Assembly (NCBI GenBank): GCA_015711895.1
Contig: MU158615.1
Span: 3,485-26,275, forward strand
Source of the DNA: Candidatus Solincola tengchongensis
GTDB lineage: Bacteria; Actinomycetota; Geothermincolia; Geothermincolales; RBG-13-55-18
Length of the DNA: 22,791 nucleotides
Reading direction: 5' to 3'
In this document: piece by piece, positions 6,871-14,582 of the stretch
How positions within the stretch are numbered: the stretch's first letter is position 1
Layout of the letters: each line of letters starts with the position of its first letter
Notes under the pieces: generated by a model
Databases searched by the model: none
The model's input: the letters and a program-made list of their open reading frames with translations, nothing else
What the model was told of the DNA's origin: nothing
Position numbers and translations under genes: made by a program

Positions 6871-7001
6871 GTTAGACTGTCAATGGTCGTGGGCAGGTTT
6901 TGCGATTAATATATTCCATGACCCGGATGCGGTGAGGACGCCGGGTTCGTCATCCCGAACCCGCGAGGAAGACCGATGGCCTTGCGAAAGGCGGTAGATA
7001 G

Positions 7002-7439
7002 TTGAAACGCATAATCCCCCGTGAGGAATACTGCATCGGCTGCCGCCTATGCGAGATACACTGCATCGTCCAGCACTCCAAGAGCCGGAACATCATCAAA
7101 GCCTTCAAGAAGGAGCGGAGGCCGGCCAAGAGGGTGGAGGTCGAGGAGCACGGCCACGTCTCCTTCGCCCTGCAGTGCCGGCACTGCGAGGAGGCCCCCT
7201 GCATCACGGCCTGCCTCTCGGGGGCCATGCAGAGGGATGGCGTGTCGGGAGTGGTGGTCCACGACTCCCAACGTTGTGTGGGCTGTTGGACCTGCATCCT
7301 GGTCTGTCCCTATGGGGCCGTGCGCCGGGACGGGGAGGGAAAGAAGGTCGTGGGTAAGTGTGACCTGTGCCCGGACCTGGAGGTGCCGGCCTGCGTGGCC
7401 AACTGCCCGAACGAGGCCCTGGTGCTGGTCGAGGAGTAG
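7002..7439 (+). CDS. Ferredoxin-like iron-sulfur subunit with 16 cluster cysteines
   Basis: A 145-residue protein starting at TTG (KRIIPREEYC follows), with AAAGGCGG upstream. Cysteines fall into four groups: CIGCRLCEIHC at 11-21, CRHCEEAPCITAC, CVGCWTCILVC, and CDLCPDLEVPACVANC. That is enough for four [4Fe-4S] clusters in the HycB/CooF/DmsB-type arrangement. There is no signal peptide or membrane segment, so it is a cytoplasmic electron carrier. It heads the operon with an FAD oxidoreductase and a three-part glutamate synthase. The likely role is to pass electrons from NAD(P)H or a reduced ferredoxin to the synthase core. That role is inferred from context. Confidence 0.9.
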   Translation: MKRIIPREEYCIGCRLCEIHCIVQHSKSRNIIKAFKKERRPAKRVEVEEHGHVSFALQCRHCEEAPCITACLSGAMQRDGVSGVVVHDSQRCVGCWTCILVCPYGAVRRDGEGKKVVGKCDLCPDLEVPACVANCPNEALVLVEE

Positions 7440-7550
7440 GCGCACGTAGGCATGGAACCGGATTGGCACTCGGCCCGTCCGGCGCCCGAGGGTAGTCCCC
7501 GGGGGAGGTATAGGAAAGGGTCGCGCGGGAGAAGAGGAAGAGGCGCGGAC

Positions 7551-8876
7551 ATGCGGAAATACGACTACGTGGTGGTGGGCAACTCGGCGGCGGCCATCAA
7601 CGCCTGTGACGCCATCCGCAGCTTGGACCCGGACGGTAGCCTGGCCCTGTTCGGCGAGGAGAAGCGCCGCTGTTATTCCCGTCCCCTTATCTCCTACCTG
7701 GTGATGGGGACCGTCGACGAGAAGGGGATGTACTACCGCCCCCCAGATTATTACCGCAGGCGGAAGATCGACTTCCATGCGGGGAGCAAGGTGGAGGCGG
7801 TGGACCCGGAGCGGCGGTGCCTGGAGACCTCGGATGGCGAGAGGTATAAGTGGAGGAGGCTGCTTCTGGCCACCGGGTTCCGCCCCTTTATGCCCCCGGT
7901 AGAAGGACTGGAGGAGGCGATGTACCTCACCTTCGTGTCCTGGGATGACGCCAGGACCATGCTCCGCCTGACGTCCCGCCCCCTGAGGTCGCTGGTGATG
8001 GGGGCCGGCCTGATAGGCATGAAGGCTGCGGAAGCCCTTCACTCCCGGGGATGCGAGGTCGTTGTGGTGGAGAGGATGGACCGTGTCCTCCCCCTGGCCC
8101 TGGACGAGACGGCCTCGGAGATGGTGGCCGCGCGTTGCAGGGAATCGGGCATAGAGATACTTACGGGCCGCAGCGTCTCGCGGGTCGCGGCCCGCGGCGG
8201 ATACCGCGGTACGGCGGTCCTCGATGACGGTGCGGAGCTGGACTTCGACCTCCTGGTGGTGGCGGTGGGGGTGAGGCCGCGCACCGAGCTCGCCGAGGTG
8301 GCGGGTCTGCGCTGCGAGGGCGGGATCGTGGTGGACGAGCATCAACGGACCTCCGAGCCGGACGTCTACGCCGCCGGTGACGCCGTGGTGGCCTATGACC
8401 TTGTGCGCGGTGAACCCACGGTGAACGCCCTCTGGCCGGTGGCGGCCTTACAGGGAAAGTACGCGGGCCTGAACATGGCCGGGAAGGAGGCCCCTTATCC
8501 CGGTGGCAACTCCATGAACGCCGTGGAGTTCTTCGGGCTTCCCGTGCTCTCCGCCGGCGTGGTCAACCCGCCCGACGCTTCTTATGAGGTGCTCATCCGG
8601 CGGGGCGAGGACGGCGATTACCGCAAGGCGGTTATCCGGGGAGATGTGCTGGTGGGCATGCTGGTGGCCGGAAAGATAGAGAGGGCGGGAATCCTCACCT
8701 CCCTCATCCAGGAGAGGGCCAACGTGCGGAGGATAAAGGGTTTCCTCCTCGAGGAGGGCTTCGGGCACATCCATTTCCCGCGCTCCATGAGGGAGGAACG
8801 CATCGTGGAGGCGGTGGCCGGCCTGGCCAAGCAGGAGCGCGAGGCTCGGCAGGAGCGCGAGAGGAGAAGGAGATAA
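7551..8876 (+). CDS. FAD-dependent NAD(P)H oxidoreductase of the glutamate synthase operon
   Basis: A 441-residue pyridine-nucleotide-disulfide-type flavoprotein. The FAD Rossmann motif is VVVGNSAAAINA at 7-18, the second dinucleotide fold is MGAGLIGMKAAEAL near 150, and the FAD-closing motif is VYAAGDAVVAYD near 270. No redox-active CxxxxC pair is visible, so it resembles the NADH-ferredoxin or nitrite-reductase-associated reductases rather than disulfide reductases. I chose ATG 7551 because GGAAGAGG precedes it; the frame is open from 7452. It sits between the ferredoxin gene and the amidotransferase gene. Its probable job is to supply NAD(P)H electrons to the iron-sulfur partner, replacing the GltD-type small subunit of bacterial glutamate synthase (inference). 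Confidence 0.87.
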   Translation: MRKYDYVVVGNSAAAINACDAIRSLDPDGSLALFGEEKRRCYSRPLISYLVMGTVDEKGMYYRPPDYYRRRKIDFHAGSKVEAVDPERRCLETSDGERYKWRRLLLATGFRPFMPPVEGLEEAMYLTFVSWDDARTMLRLTSRPLRSLVMGAGLIGMKAAEALHSRGCEVVVVERMDRVLPLALDETASEMVAARCRESGIEILTGRSVSRVAARGGYRGTAVLDDGAELDFDLLVVAVGVRPRTELAEVAGLRCEGGIVVDEHQRTSEPDVYAAGDAVVAYDLVRGEPTVNALWPVAALQGKYAGLNMAGKEAPYPGGNSMNAVEFFGLPVLSAGVVNPPDASYEVLIRRGEDGDYRKAVIRGDVLVGMLVAGKIERAGILTSLIQERANVRRIKGFLLEEGFGHIHFPRSMREERIVEAVAGLAKQEREARQERERRRR

Positions 8877-8882
8877 GCGGCC

Positions 8883-10034
8883 ATGCTCAGAGAGGTACGC
8901 TTTCGCGACGACAAGGATTTCTCCGGGTGTTCCATATTCGGGATGATGAACGTCCGTGGGGAGAGGTTCAACGGAGAACCCATGATCACGGCCATCGCCA
9001 ACATGAAGGAGAGGAGCAACGGACTGGGCGGCGGCTTCGCCGCTTACGGCATCTATCCCCAGTACGCCGAGCTGTACTGTTTCCACATGATGTACGACGA
9101 CCGGGGGGCCAGGGAGGAGACGGAGGAATTCTTCAAGAGCAGGTTCGATGTGGAGGGCGCGGAGGTCATCCCCACCCGCCCCTGCGAGGGGGTGGACGAC
9201 CCCCCGCTCCTGTGGCGTTATTTCCTGCGGCCCAGGGAAAGCCTGGTCTGCTCGGAGCGGGAGGCCGACGATTTTGTGGTCCAGGCGGTGATGCACATCA
9301 ACGTCAGGATAGAGGGTGCCTTCGTCTTCTCCAGCGGGAAGAACATGGGGGTCTTCAAGGGGGTGGGCTTCCCCGAGGACATCGGCCGCTTCTTCCGCCT
9401 GGAGGACTACGAGGGCTACACCTGGGTGGCCCACGGCAGGTTCCCCACCAATACCCAGGGATGGTGGGGAGGGGCACATCCCTTCAACATCCTGGACTGG
9501 TCTGTGGTGCACAACGGGGAGATCTCCTCCTACGGAATAAACCGCCGCTACCTTGAGATGTTCGGGTATATCTGCACCCTGCACACGGACACCGAGGTCA
9601 TCGCCTACGGGGTGGACCTTCTGCTGAGGAAGCACGGGCTCACCGTAGAGGACATGGCCAGGGTCTTCGCCGCGCCCCTGTGGACGGAGATAGACCGCAT
9701 GCCGCCGCGAGAGCGGGAGGTGCACACCGCCCTGCGCCAGACATACGGTTCCCTGCTCCTCAACGGTCCCTTCAGCATCATCATCTCCAACCGGAGCCAG
9801 ATGATAGGGCTCACGGACCGCATCAGGCTGCGGCCCCTGGTGGCCGGGCGCAGCGGTGAATTCATGTACATCTCCTCCGAGGAGGCTCCCATCCACCTGG
9901 TGGACGACGGCCTTCAGGAGACGTGGATCCCGCAGGGAGGGGAACCCATCATAGCCGAGCTGGCGGAGAAGATGGAGGAAATCGAGACGAAGGGCGCCGA
10001 GGTCATATCCCTTCCTGCTTCGGATTCGGCTTGA
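8883..10034 (+). CDS. Glutamate synthase, class II glutamine amidotransferase subunit
   Basis: A 383-residue protein equivalent to the N-terminal amidotransferase domain of GltB, encoded separately as in archaeal-type glutamate synthases. Cys16 in SGCSIFGMMN is the expected nucleophile, so a 15-residue propeptide must be removed. Further class II motifs are HGRFPTNTQGW near 184-194, AHPF, VVHNGEISS, and the LHTDTEV acidic motif. It releases ammonia from glutamine for the synthase core. It begins 6 bp after the oxidoreductase gene, and its stop overlaps the next frame at TTGA 10031-10034, showing tight coupling. Confidence 0.92.
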   Translation: MLREVRFRDDKDFSGCSIFGMMNVRGERFNGEPMITAIANMKERSNGLGGGFAAYGIYPQYAELYCFHMMYDDRGAREETEEFFKSRFDVEGAEVIPTRPCEGVDDPPLLWRYFLRPRESLVCSEREADDFVVQAVMHINVRIEGAFVFSSGKNMGVFKGVGFPEDIGRFFRLEDYEGYTWVAHGRFPTNTQGWWGGAHPFNILDWSVVHNGEISSYGINRRYLEMFGYICTLHTDTEVIAYGVDLLLRKHGLTVEDMARVFAAPLWTEIDRMPPREREVHTALRQTYGSLLLNGPFSIIISNRSQMIGLTDRIRLRPLVAGRSGEFMYISSEEAPIHLVDDGLQETWIPQGGEPIIAELAEKMEEIETKGAEVISLPASDSA

Positions 10035-10051
10035 TAGGGAGGCTGGAGGGC

Positions 10052-11563
10052 TTGAAGAGCTACCTCTTACCGCAGTTCCTCATCGACCGGGACGACTACC
10101 GGTGCATCCGGTGCGAGGTCTGCGCCCGGCAGTGCGCCTTCGAGGTGCACTGGTACGACGAGGAGGAGGACGCCGTCTTCGCCGACGAGAGCAAATGCGT
10201 GGGCTGCCTGCGCTGCGCCACCCTGTGCCCTACCAACGCCCTGGTGGTGAGGCACAACCCGACCCAGCATCCCCCAAACGCCAACTGGACCAGGGAGGTC
10301 CTGCAGAACATCTACAAGCAGTCGGAGACGGGTGGTGTCCTCCTGACCGGGATGGGTTGCGACACGGACTACCCCATCTACTGGGACCGCATAGTCCTGG
10401 ACGCCAGCCAGGTGACCAATCCCTCCATAGATCCCCTCCGGGAACCCATGGAGCTGCGCACCTACCTGGGGGCCAAGCCCGACGCCCTTAAGGTGGGAAG
10501 GAAGGGAGGCAAGCCCTCCCTGGAGACCAGGATAACCCCCCAGCTTAAACTGGAGACCCCCATCATGTTCTCGGCCATATCCTACGGGGCCATCAGCTAC
10601 AACGCCTGCGAATCCCTGGCCCGCGCCGCGGCGGAGGCGGGGACCTACTACAACACCGGGGAGGGCGGGCTGCACCGCAACCTCTACAAGTACGGGGAGC
10701 ATACCATATGCCAGGTGGCCTCGGGGCGTTTCGGGGTTCACGCGGATTACCTGGAGGTGGCGGCGGCGCTGGAGATAAAGATAGGACAGGGGGCCAAGCC
10801 GGGCATCGGAGGCCACCTCCCGGGGGAGAAGGTCAGCGCCGAGATCTCCCGCACGCGCATGATCCCCAAGGGCACGGACGCCCTTTCCCCCGCCCCGCAT
10901 CACGACATCTATTCCATCGAGGACCTGGCCCAGCTCATATACGCCCTCAAGGAGGCCACCCACTGGAGCAAACCGGTGTCGGTGAAGATCGCCGCGGTGC
11001 ACAACTCCGCGGCCATAGCCTCCGGGATGGTGCGTGCCGGGGCAGACATCATAGTCCTCGACGGGATCCGTGGGGGCACCGGCGCAGCGCCCACCATGAT
11101 TAGGGACAACGTGGGCATCCCCATCGAGCTGGCCCTGGCGGCGGTGGACGATCGCCTGCGCCAGGAGGGCATCCGCAACCGGGCGAGCATCGTGGTGGCC
11201 GGCGGCATCCGTTCCTCCGCAGACGTCGTCAAGGCCATAGCCCTGGGGGCGGACGCGGTGTACATCGGGACGGCGGCACTAGTGGCCTTGGGGTGCCACG
11301 TGTGCCAGAAGTGCTATACCGGGAAGTGCAACTGGGGCATCGCCACCCAGGATCCCTACCTGTCCAAGCGCCTCAACCCCGAGGTGGGGGCCCGCCGCCT
11401 GGTGAACCTCCTCCGCGCCTGGTCCCACGAGATAATGGAGATGCTGGGCGGGATGGGCATAAACGCCATCGAGAGCCTGCGCGGCAACCGCCTGCGCCTG
11501 CGGGGCGTGGGCCTCACCAGGGAGGAATTGGACATACTGGGCATTAAACACGCAGGTGCCTGA
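10052..11563 (+). CDS. Glutamate synthase core with N-terminal ferredoxin domain (FMN, Fe-S)
   Basis: About 503 residues. Two [4Fe-4S] motifs come first (Cys 18, 21, 24, 28 and 49, 52, 55, 59). They are followed by an FMN-binding TIM barrel with SAISYGAISYNACESLARAA, the GGHLPGEKVS segment, VLDGIRGGTGAAPT, and VVAGGIRSSADVVKAIALGAD. The late motif CHVCQKCYTGKCNWGI matches the cysteines that bind the [3Fe-4S] cluster in GltB. It makes glutamate from 2-oxoglutarate and ammonia at FMN. I prefer TTG 10052 (GGGAGG at 10037-10042). TTG 10031, which overlaps the previous stop, is the alternative, and the frame is open further upstream. The fused ferredoxin domain is the archaeal arrangement. Confidence 0.92.
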   Translation: MKSYLLPQFLIDRDDYRCIRCEVCARQCAFEVHWYDEEEDAVFADESKCVGCLRCATLCPTNALVVRHNPTQHPPNANWTREVLQNIYKQSETGGVLLTGMGCDTDYPIYWDRIVLDASQVTNPSIDPLREPMELRTYLGAKPDALKVGRKGGKPSLETRITPQLKLETPIMFSAISYGAISYNACESLARAAAEAGTYYNTGEGGLHRNLYKYGEHTICQVASGRFGVHADYLEVAAALEIKIGQGAKPGIGGHLPGEKVSAEISRTRMIPKGTDALSPAPHHDIYSIEDLAQLIYALKEATHWSKPVSVKIAAVHNSAAIASGMVRAGADIIVLDGIRGGTGAAPTMIRDNVGIPIELALAAVDDRLRQEGIRNRASIVVAGGIRSSADVVKAIALGADAVYIGTAALVALGCHVCQKCYTGKCNWGIATQDPYLSKRLNPEVGARRLVNLLRAWSHEIMEMLGGMGINAIESLRGNRLRLRGVGLTREELDILGIKHAGA

Positions 11564-11730
11564 AAGGGGAACCTCCCGGTGCCCGGCCCGTCTCTTCATT
11601 TGTGAGGCGCGGCCGCGCAGTTGGAGGAAGGGGCCGGGTTACGAAGAAAAAAATGAAATGAGCGGAATAAGCATGCCGAGAGGAGAGGGACGGGTGACGG
11701 GGAGCGCGGAGTTGTAGGGGTGAAGCGGGA

Positions 11731-12534
11731 ATGAAGATCGATGTCGACCACCATGCCGGTCTCCCGGGCGTCTTCATGCGTGTCGACGGCAGGGTGAAGA
11801 TAAACGCCCGCCATCTGCACTACCGGGAGCTGAACAACATGATCAAGGGCGCCGCCTCGGAGGGCGTCGAGGAGATCGTGGTGGAGAACGTCTTCGGGCA
11901 GCGCTATATAGGATCGGGCATCCGGCGCCCGGTGCGCATCGTCATCCACGGGGTCCCCGGCAACGACCTGGGAGCCTTCATGGACGGACCCCGCATCACC
12001 GTGGACCGCAACGCCCAGGACGGAGTGGGGAACACCATGAACAGCGGTTTGATAGTGGTGCACGGCCGGGCCGGGGATATCGTGGCCATGGGCATGAGGG
12101 GAGGGAGGATATTCATCCGCGACGGGGTGGGCTACCGCGCCGCCATACACATGAAGGAATACCGGAAGCTTCGCCCCGTGCTGGTCATCGGCGGCGATAC
12201 ACAGGACTTCCTCGGCGAGTACATGGCTGGCGGGCTGGTCATAGTGCTCGGCCTGAAGGGAGGGAAGGGAAAGAGGTCCAGGTTCAGAGCCCGGCACATC
12301 GGTACCGGGATGCACGGGGGCCTGATCTTCCTGCGCGGGGAGATCGAGGAACATCAGCTGGGCAAGGAAGCGGTCGCCGTTCCGGCCACGCAGGAGGACA
12401 AAGAGCTCATCCGTCCCTTCGTGGAGGAGTACGCGGGTTATTTCGCCGCCGACGCCGCGTCCATAATGGGCTCCGATTTCCTCAAGATATACGCCCGGTC
12501 CCATCGCCCCTTCGGTGGACTCTACGCGTATTGA
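11731..12534 (+). CDS. Glutamate synthase GXGXG-domain subunit
   Basis: A 267-residue protein equivalent to the C-terminal beta-helix of GltB, encoded separately. Repeating Gly-rich turns are visible: GQRYIGSGIRRPVRIVIHG, GPRITVDRNAQDGVGNTMNS, GLIVVHGRAGDIVAMGMRGG, and GTGMHGGLIFLRGEI. In GltB this domain is structural and helps form the ammonia tunnel between amidotransferase and synthase sites. The gene follows the core gene after a 167-bp gap with no convincing terminator, so it is probably the last gene of the operon. The ATG is preceded by GGGGTGAAGCGGG. It also resembles FwdC/GXGXG proteins, but context favours glutamate synthase. Confidence 0.9.
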   Translation: MKIDVDHHAGLPGVFMRVDGRVKINARHLHYRELNNMIKGAASEGVEEIVVENVFGQRYIGSGIRRPVRIVIHGVPGNDLGAFMDGPRITVDRNAQDGVGNTMNSGLIVVHGRAGDIVAMGMRGGRIFIRDGVGYRAAIHMKEYRKLRPVLVIGGDTQDFLGEYMAGGLVIVLGLKGGKGKRSRFRARHIGTGMHGGLIFLRGEIEEHQLGKEAVAVPATQEDKELIRPFVEEYAGYFAADAASIMGSDFLKIYARSHRPFGGLYAY

Positions 12535-12926
12535 GCCCCGAGAGGGTCTCCTCCCCCGTCCACGGTAGCGCCGGATGCGACACCCAAGCCCCCTTGAGTG
12601 GCGCCGTCTCGAACACGGACCCAAAGAGCGGGAACGATGCGCGGAAGCGGAAGTCCATCCATGGCCGACCACCCCGGCGGGCGGTGCGTGGAACCCGAAA
12701 CGACAACCGGACCTGGCTTGCGGATGGCGCCTTTTCGCGTGAGCTCCATGGAGTGGGGTTGCCGGGGGACCCTTCCGCCTCCGGGCGGGAGGAAAGGCGT
12801 CCGCGGGATTTCGCCACTCGATCCCCCGAAGCTTGGCAGGCGAACCGGGCTGCGCCAGAGCCTGGCCGCTGAACCCGGCGCATCCTGTGCCACAGCAGCT
12901 TTTTCGTATATCCTAGAGATGAGCCC
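12535..12926. other. Intergenic region, no gene seen
   Basis: 392 bp between the glutamate synthase operon and the GlnR-like gene. Open frames here have poor amino-acid make-up and no ribosome sites. A short GC hairpin, CCGCC-TCCG-GGCGG (12775-12788), has no T-tract. I see no promoter or GlnR box that I would defend. Confidence 0.6.
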
Positions 12927-13592
12927 ATGAGAGCGGGGGTACTAGTGAAGGTATATATTTCCAGTCAAGGACCTCGAGAGAAGCTGCTGCGCGAGTCCCT
13001 GGAGGGCGATTACCAGACCGCCGTTTACCGGCCCCGGGAGGAAGAGCCGGTAGAGGGGGAGGTACTCGTGTTGGACCTGGCGGACGAGGGGAGCGAATGG
13101 CAGGGCCGGATGTCGGGCCTCAGGAGCTCTCTGCCCGAAGGGGTGAAGGTGTTGGCCGTGCTCCGCCTCGACCAGTTGGCGGAGGTGACGGGGGAAGCCC
13201 CGGTGGACGATTTCGTGCTCGCCGGTTCGACAGCCGAGGAGATAAGGGCACGGGTCAGGAGGTTGGCCGGGGAGGGCAAGGGGACGGTCCCCTCGCGCGG
13301 GCTGGTCATAGACGAGGACCGCTACCAGGTGAGGGTGGACGGCACTCCCGTGGAACTGACCTTCAAGGAGTTCGAGCTGCTCCGTTTCCTGGCCTCCCGC
13401 CCCGGAAAGGTATTCACCCGCCAGGTCCTCCTGGAGCAGGTATGGGGTTACGACTATTTCGGCGGGACCAGGACCGTGGACGTGCACATTCGCCGCATCC
13501 GCTCCAAGATAGAACGTGAGGGCCGGACGTACATACGGACCATCCGGGGAGTGGGCTACGCGTTCGAGCCCTTGGGCGTGGATCCTTCCTGA
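12927..13592 (+). CDS. glnR: GlnR-like orphan OmpR-family regulator
   Basis: A 221-residue protein. Residues 1-115 are a degenerate receiver: Asp50 (VLVLDLADEG) is at the phospho-acceptor position, but the acidic pair normally near residue 10 is replaced by VKVYISSQ, and the switch Thr and Lys are not evident. Residues about 125-215 are a winged helix. The run LTFKEFELLRFLASRPGKVF and the following WGYDYFGGTRTVDVHIRR are, from memory, very close to Streptomyces GlnR, the phosphorylation-independent nitrogen regulator. No histidine kinase gene lies nearby, and glnA downstream has a GlnR-box-like site. An alternative start is GTG 12945, preceded by GCGGGGG. I am confident of the family and fairly confident of the GlnR label. 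Confidence 0.78.
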   Translation: MRAGVLVKVYISSQGPREKLLRESLEGDYQTAVYRPREEEPVEGEVLVLDLADEGSEWQGRMSGLRSSLPEGVKVLAVLRLDQLAEVTGEAPVDDFVLAGSTAEEIRARVRRLAGEGKGTVPSRGLVIDEDRYQVRVDGTPVELTFKEFELLRFLASRPGKVFTRQVLLEQVWGYDYFGGTRTVDVHIRRIRSKIEREGRTYIRTIRGVGYAFEPLGVDPS

Positions 13593-13757
13593 ACCTTTCC
13601 TTCATGGCTCGGGCCGGGATTCCGGCTCCTGCAGGCACCGGCAGTTGATCGCCGCCCCTACCCGTGCCGGAGGCACGCTCGTGCGCCTTCCGGCTGTGCG
13701 GCGTGAGGCCCTTGGGCTTCTCTTCCCCGCTGCGGCCACGCGACAGGGCCTTGTCCA

Positions 13758-14100
13758 CCAGGCGATAAGGCGAGAGGGATGATCTTCTCGAGGGGGCTCC
13801 GGTTGCCCCCCGCGCCCCTGCTCCCAAGGCGGCCGGTTCCGTCTCGGTCAGGGGCAGCGCATCCACCGCGACTTCGAGCTCGAAGAAGAGTAGACACCGC
13901 TTCAGCCTTTCCCCGGCTTTCTTCGCTCCGGCCGAGGAAGGCGCGGATATCCGCATCGCTGGTGCCGGTGTGGTCTCCTCGGGCGATGGAGCCCACCAGC
14001 CTAATCTCCCTGACCTCGGGGCAGGAGGCCTTCAGTCTCCAGGCTGGTGATCTCAGCCTCTCGGCCGTCTCGCCGCCGTCAAGCCATATGCTCCCGACAG
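13758..14100 (-). pseudogene. Frameshifted MNT-type nucleotidyltransferase
   Basis: The minus strand encodes pieces of a minimal nucleotidyltransferase in two frames. The first (about 14100-13930) reads GGETAERLRSPAWRLKASC, then VREIRLVGSIARGDHTGTSD and ADIRAFLG. The GSxxRGD and SDxD motifs are the NTP- and metal-binding residues. The sequence then continues in another frame as KKAGERLKRCLLFFELEVAV with DALPLTETEPAALG, containing the third catalytic Asp in VDALPL. A second shift may return to the first frame at SPLEKIIPLAL. At least one frameshift therefore breaks the gene. Such proteins are usually the antitoxin-like partner of HEPN proteins. Exact break points need alignment. Confidence 0.6.
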
Positions 14101-14177
14101 AACCACAGGACCTTATCCGCTGTATCAACCGCTTTCGAGGCCGTCTTGCGGTAGCAGCAACCGGCCGGCTTTCCCAT
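14079..14177 (-). pseudogene. Possible C-terminal remnant of a HEPN protein
   Basis: A 32-codon minus-strand frame whose product ends KTASKAVDTADKVLWFCREH-MA. The amphipathic helix with Ala, Lys and a terminal FCREH resembles the C-terminus of HEPN proteins. Its stop overlaps the beginning of the MNT remnant, as in HEPN-MNT pairs. The rest of the domain cannot be found upstream. The call rests on position and a short helix only. Confidence 0.25.
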
Positions 14178-14233
14178 TGTCGAGACCGTGGGGGTGAAGG
14201 GCGGGAATACGATAAGCGCCCCTTTCCCTTGAC

Positions 14234-14262
14234 AATATAAAAATTTTCGTTTTGTATGGAAA
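14234..14262 (-). promoter_or_regulatory. Candidate promoter reading toward the MNT remnant
   Basis: On the minus strand, TTTCCA (14262-14257), a 17-bp spacer and TATATT (14239-14234) give four and five of six consensus matches. The site is in a short A+T-rich stretch, otherwise unusual here, directly upstream of the HEPN/MNT remnants. Confidence 0.35.
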
Positions 14263-14582
14263 TGAGAAAAGGGGAGGGGGGATGGCTGAGGAAAAGGAAC
14301 AACGTCTCCTGTGAAGTGGAGTGAGGATCTTCCCACCGGATCCAGGCAGGGGAACGGTTGGCGAAAGGGACGGGATTAAAAGAACGGGAACGGTCGTTGC
14401 CTCTTACGAAAACCTCATACCACATCTCCTAAAGGTGGGGCTACATCCAGACCAAGGGCGGCGGTAATCGCTGCCATCGAATTCCGGCAATCGTCGCGTC
14501 GTCCTCTAATGGTGCCACGTGGCGCTCGGAGGACGGGCATGTCCGGGCGGCAGCGCGTTGAAATCGGCGGTGTGGTGATCCT

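Noticed and set aside
8448..9896. Long minus-strand open frame (482 codons) opposite the oxidoreductase and amidotransferase genes
   Set aside because: It is a shadow of GC-rich coding DNA: rich in His, Gly, Pro and Val, no recognisable domain, and it covers two well-supported genes.
11638..11653. GTTAC-N6-AAAAA before the GXGXG subunit gene, a possible GlnR box
   Set aside because: Only one half-site is good, the second is part of an A-run, and no third site follows in 11-bp phase.
12531..12872. Plus-strand frame of 113 codons between the glutamate synthase operon and glnR
   Set aside because: No ribosome site, low-complexity composition, and no family resemblance.
14514..14523. GCCACGTGGC palindrome upstream of the FAD-linked oxidase
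   Set aside because: A 10-bp palindrome is expected about twenty times by chance in a window this size, and nothing else supports a site here.
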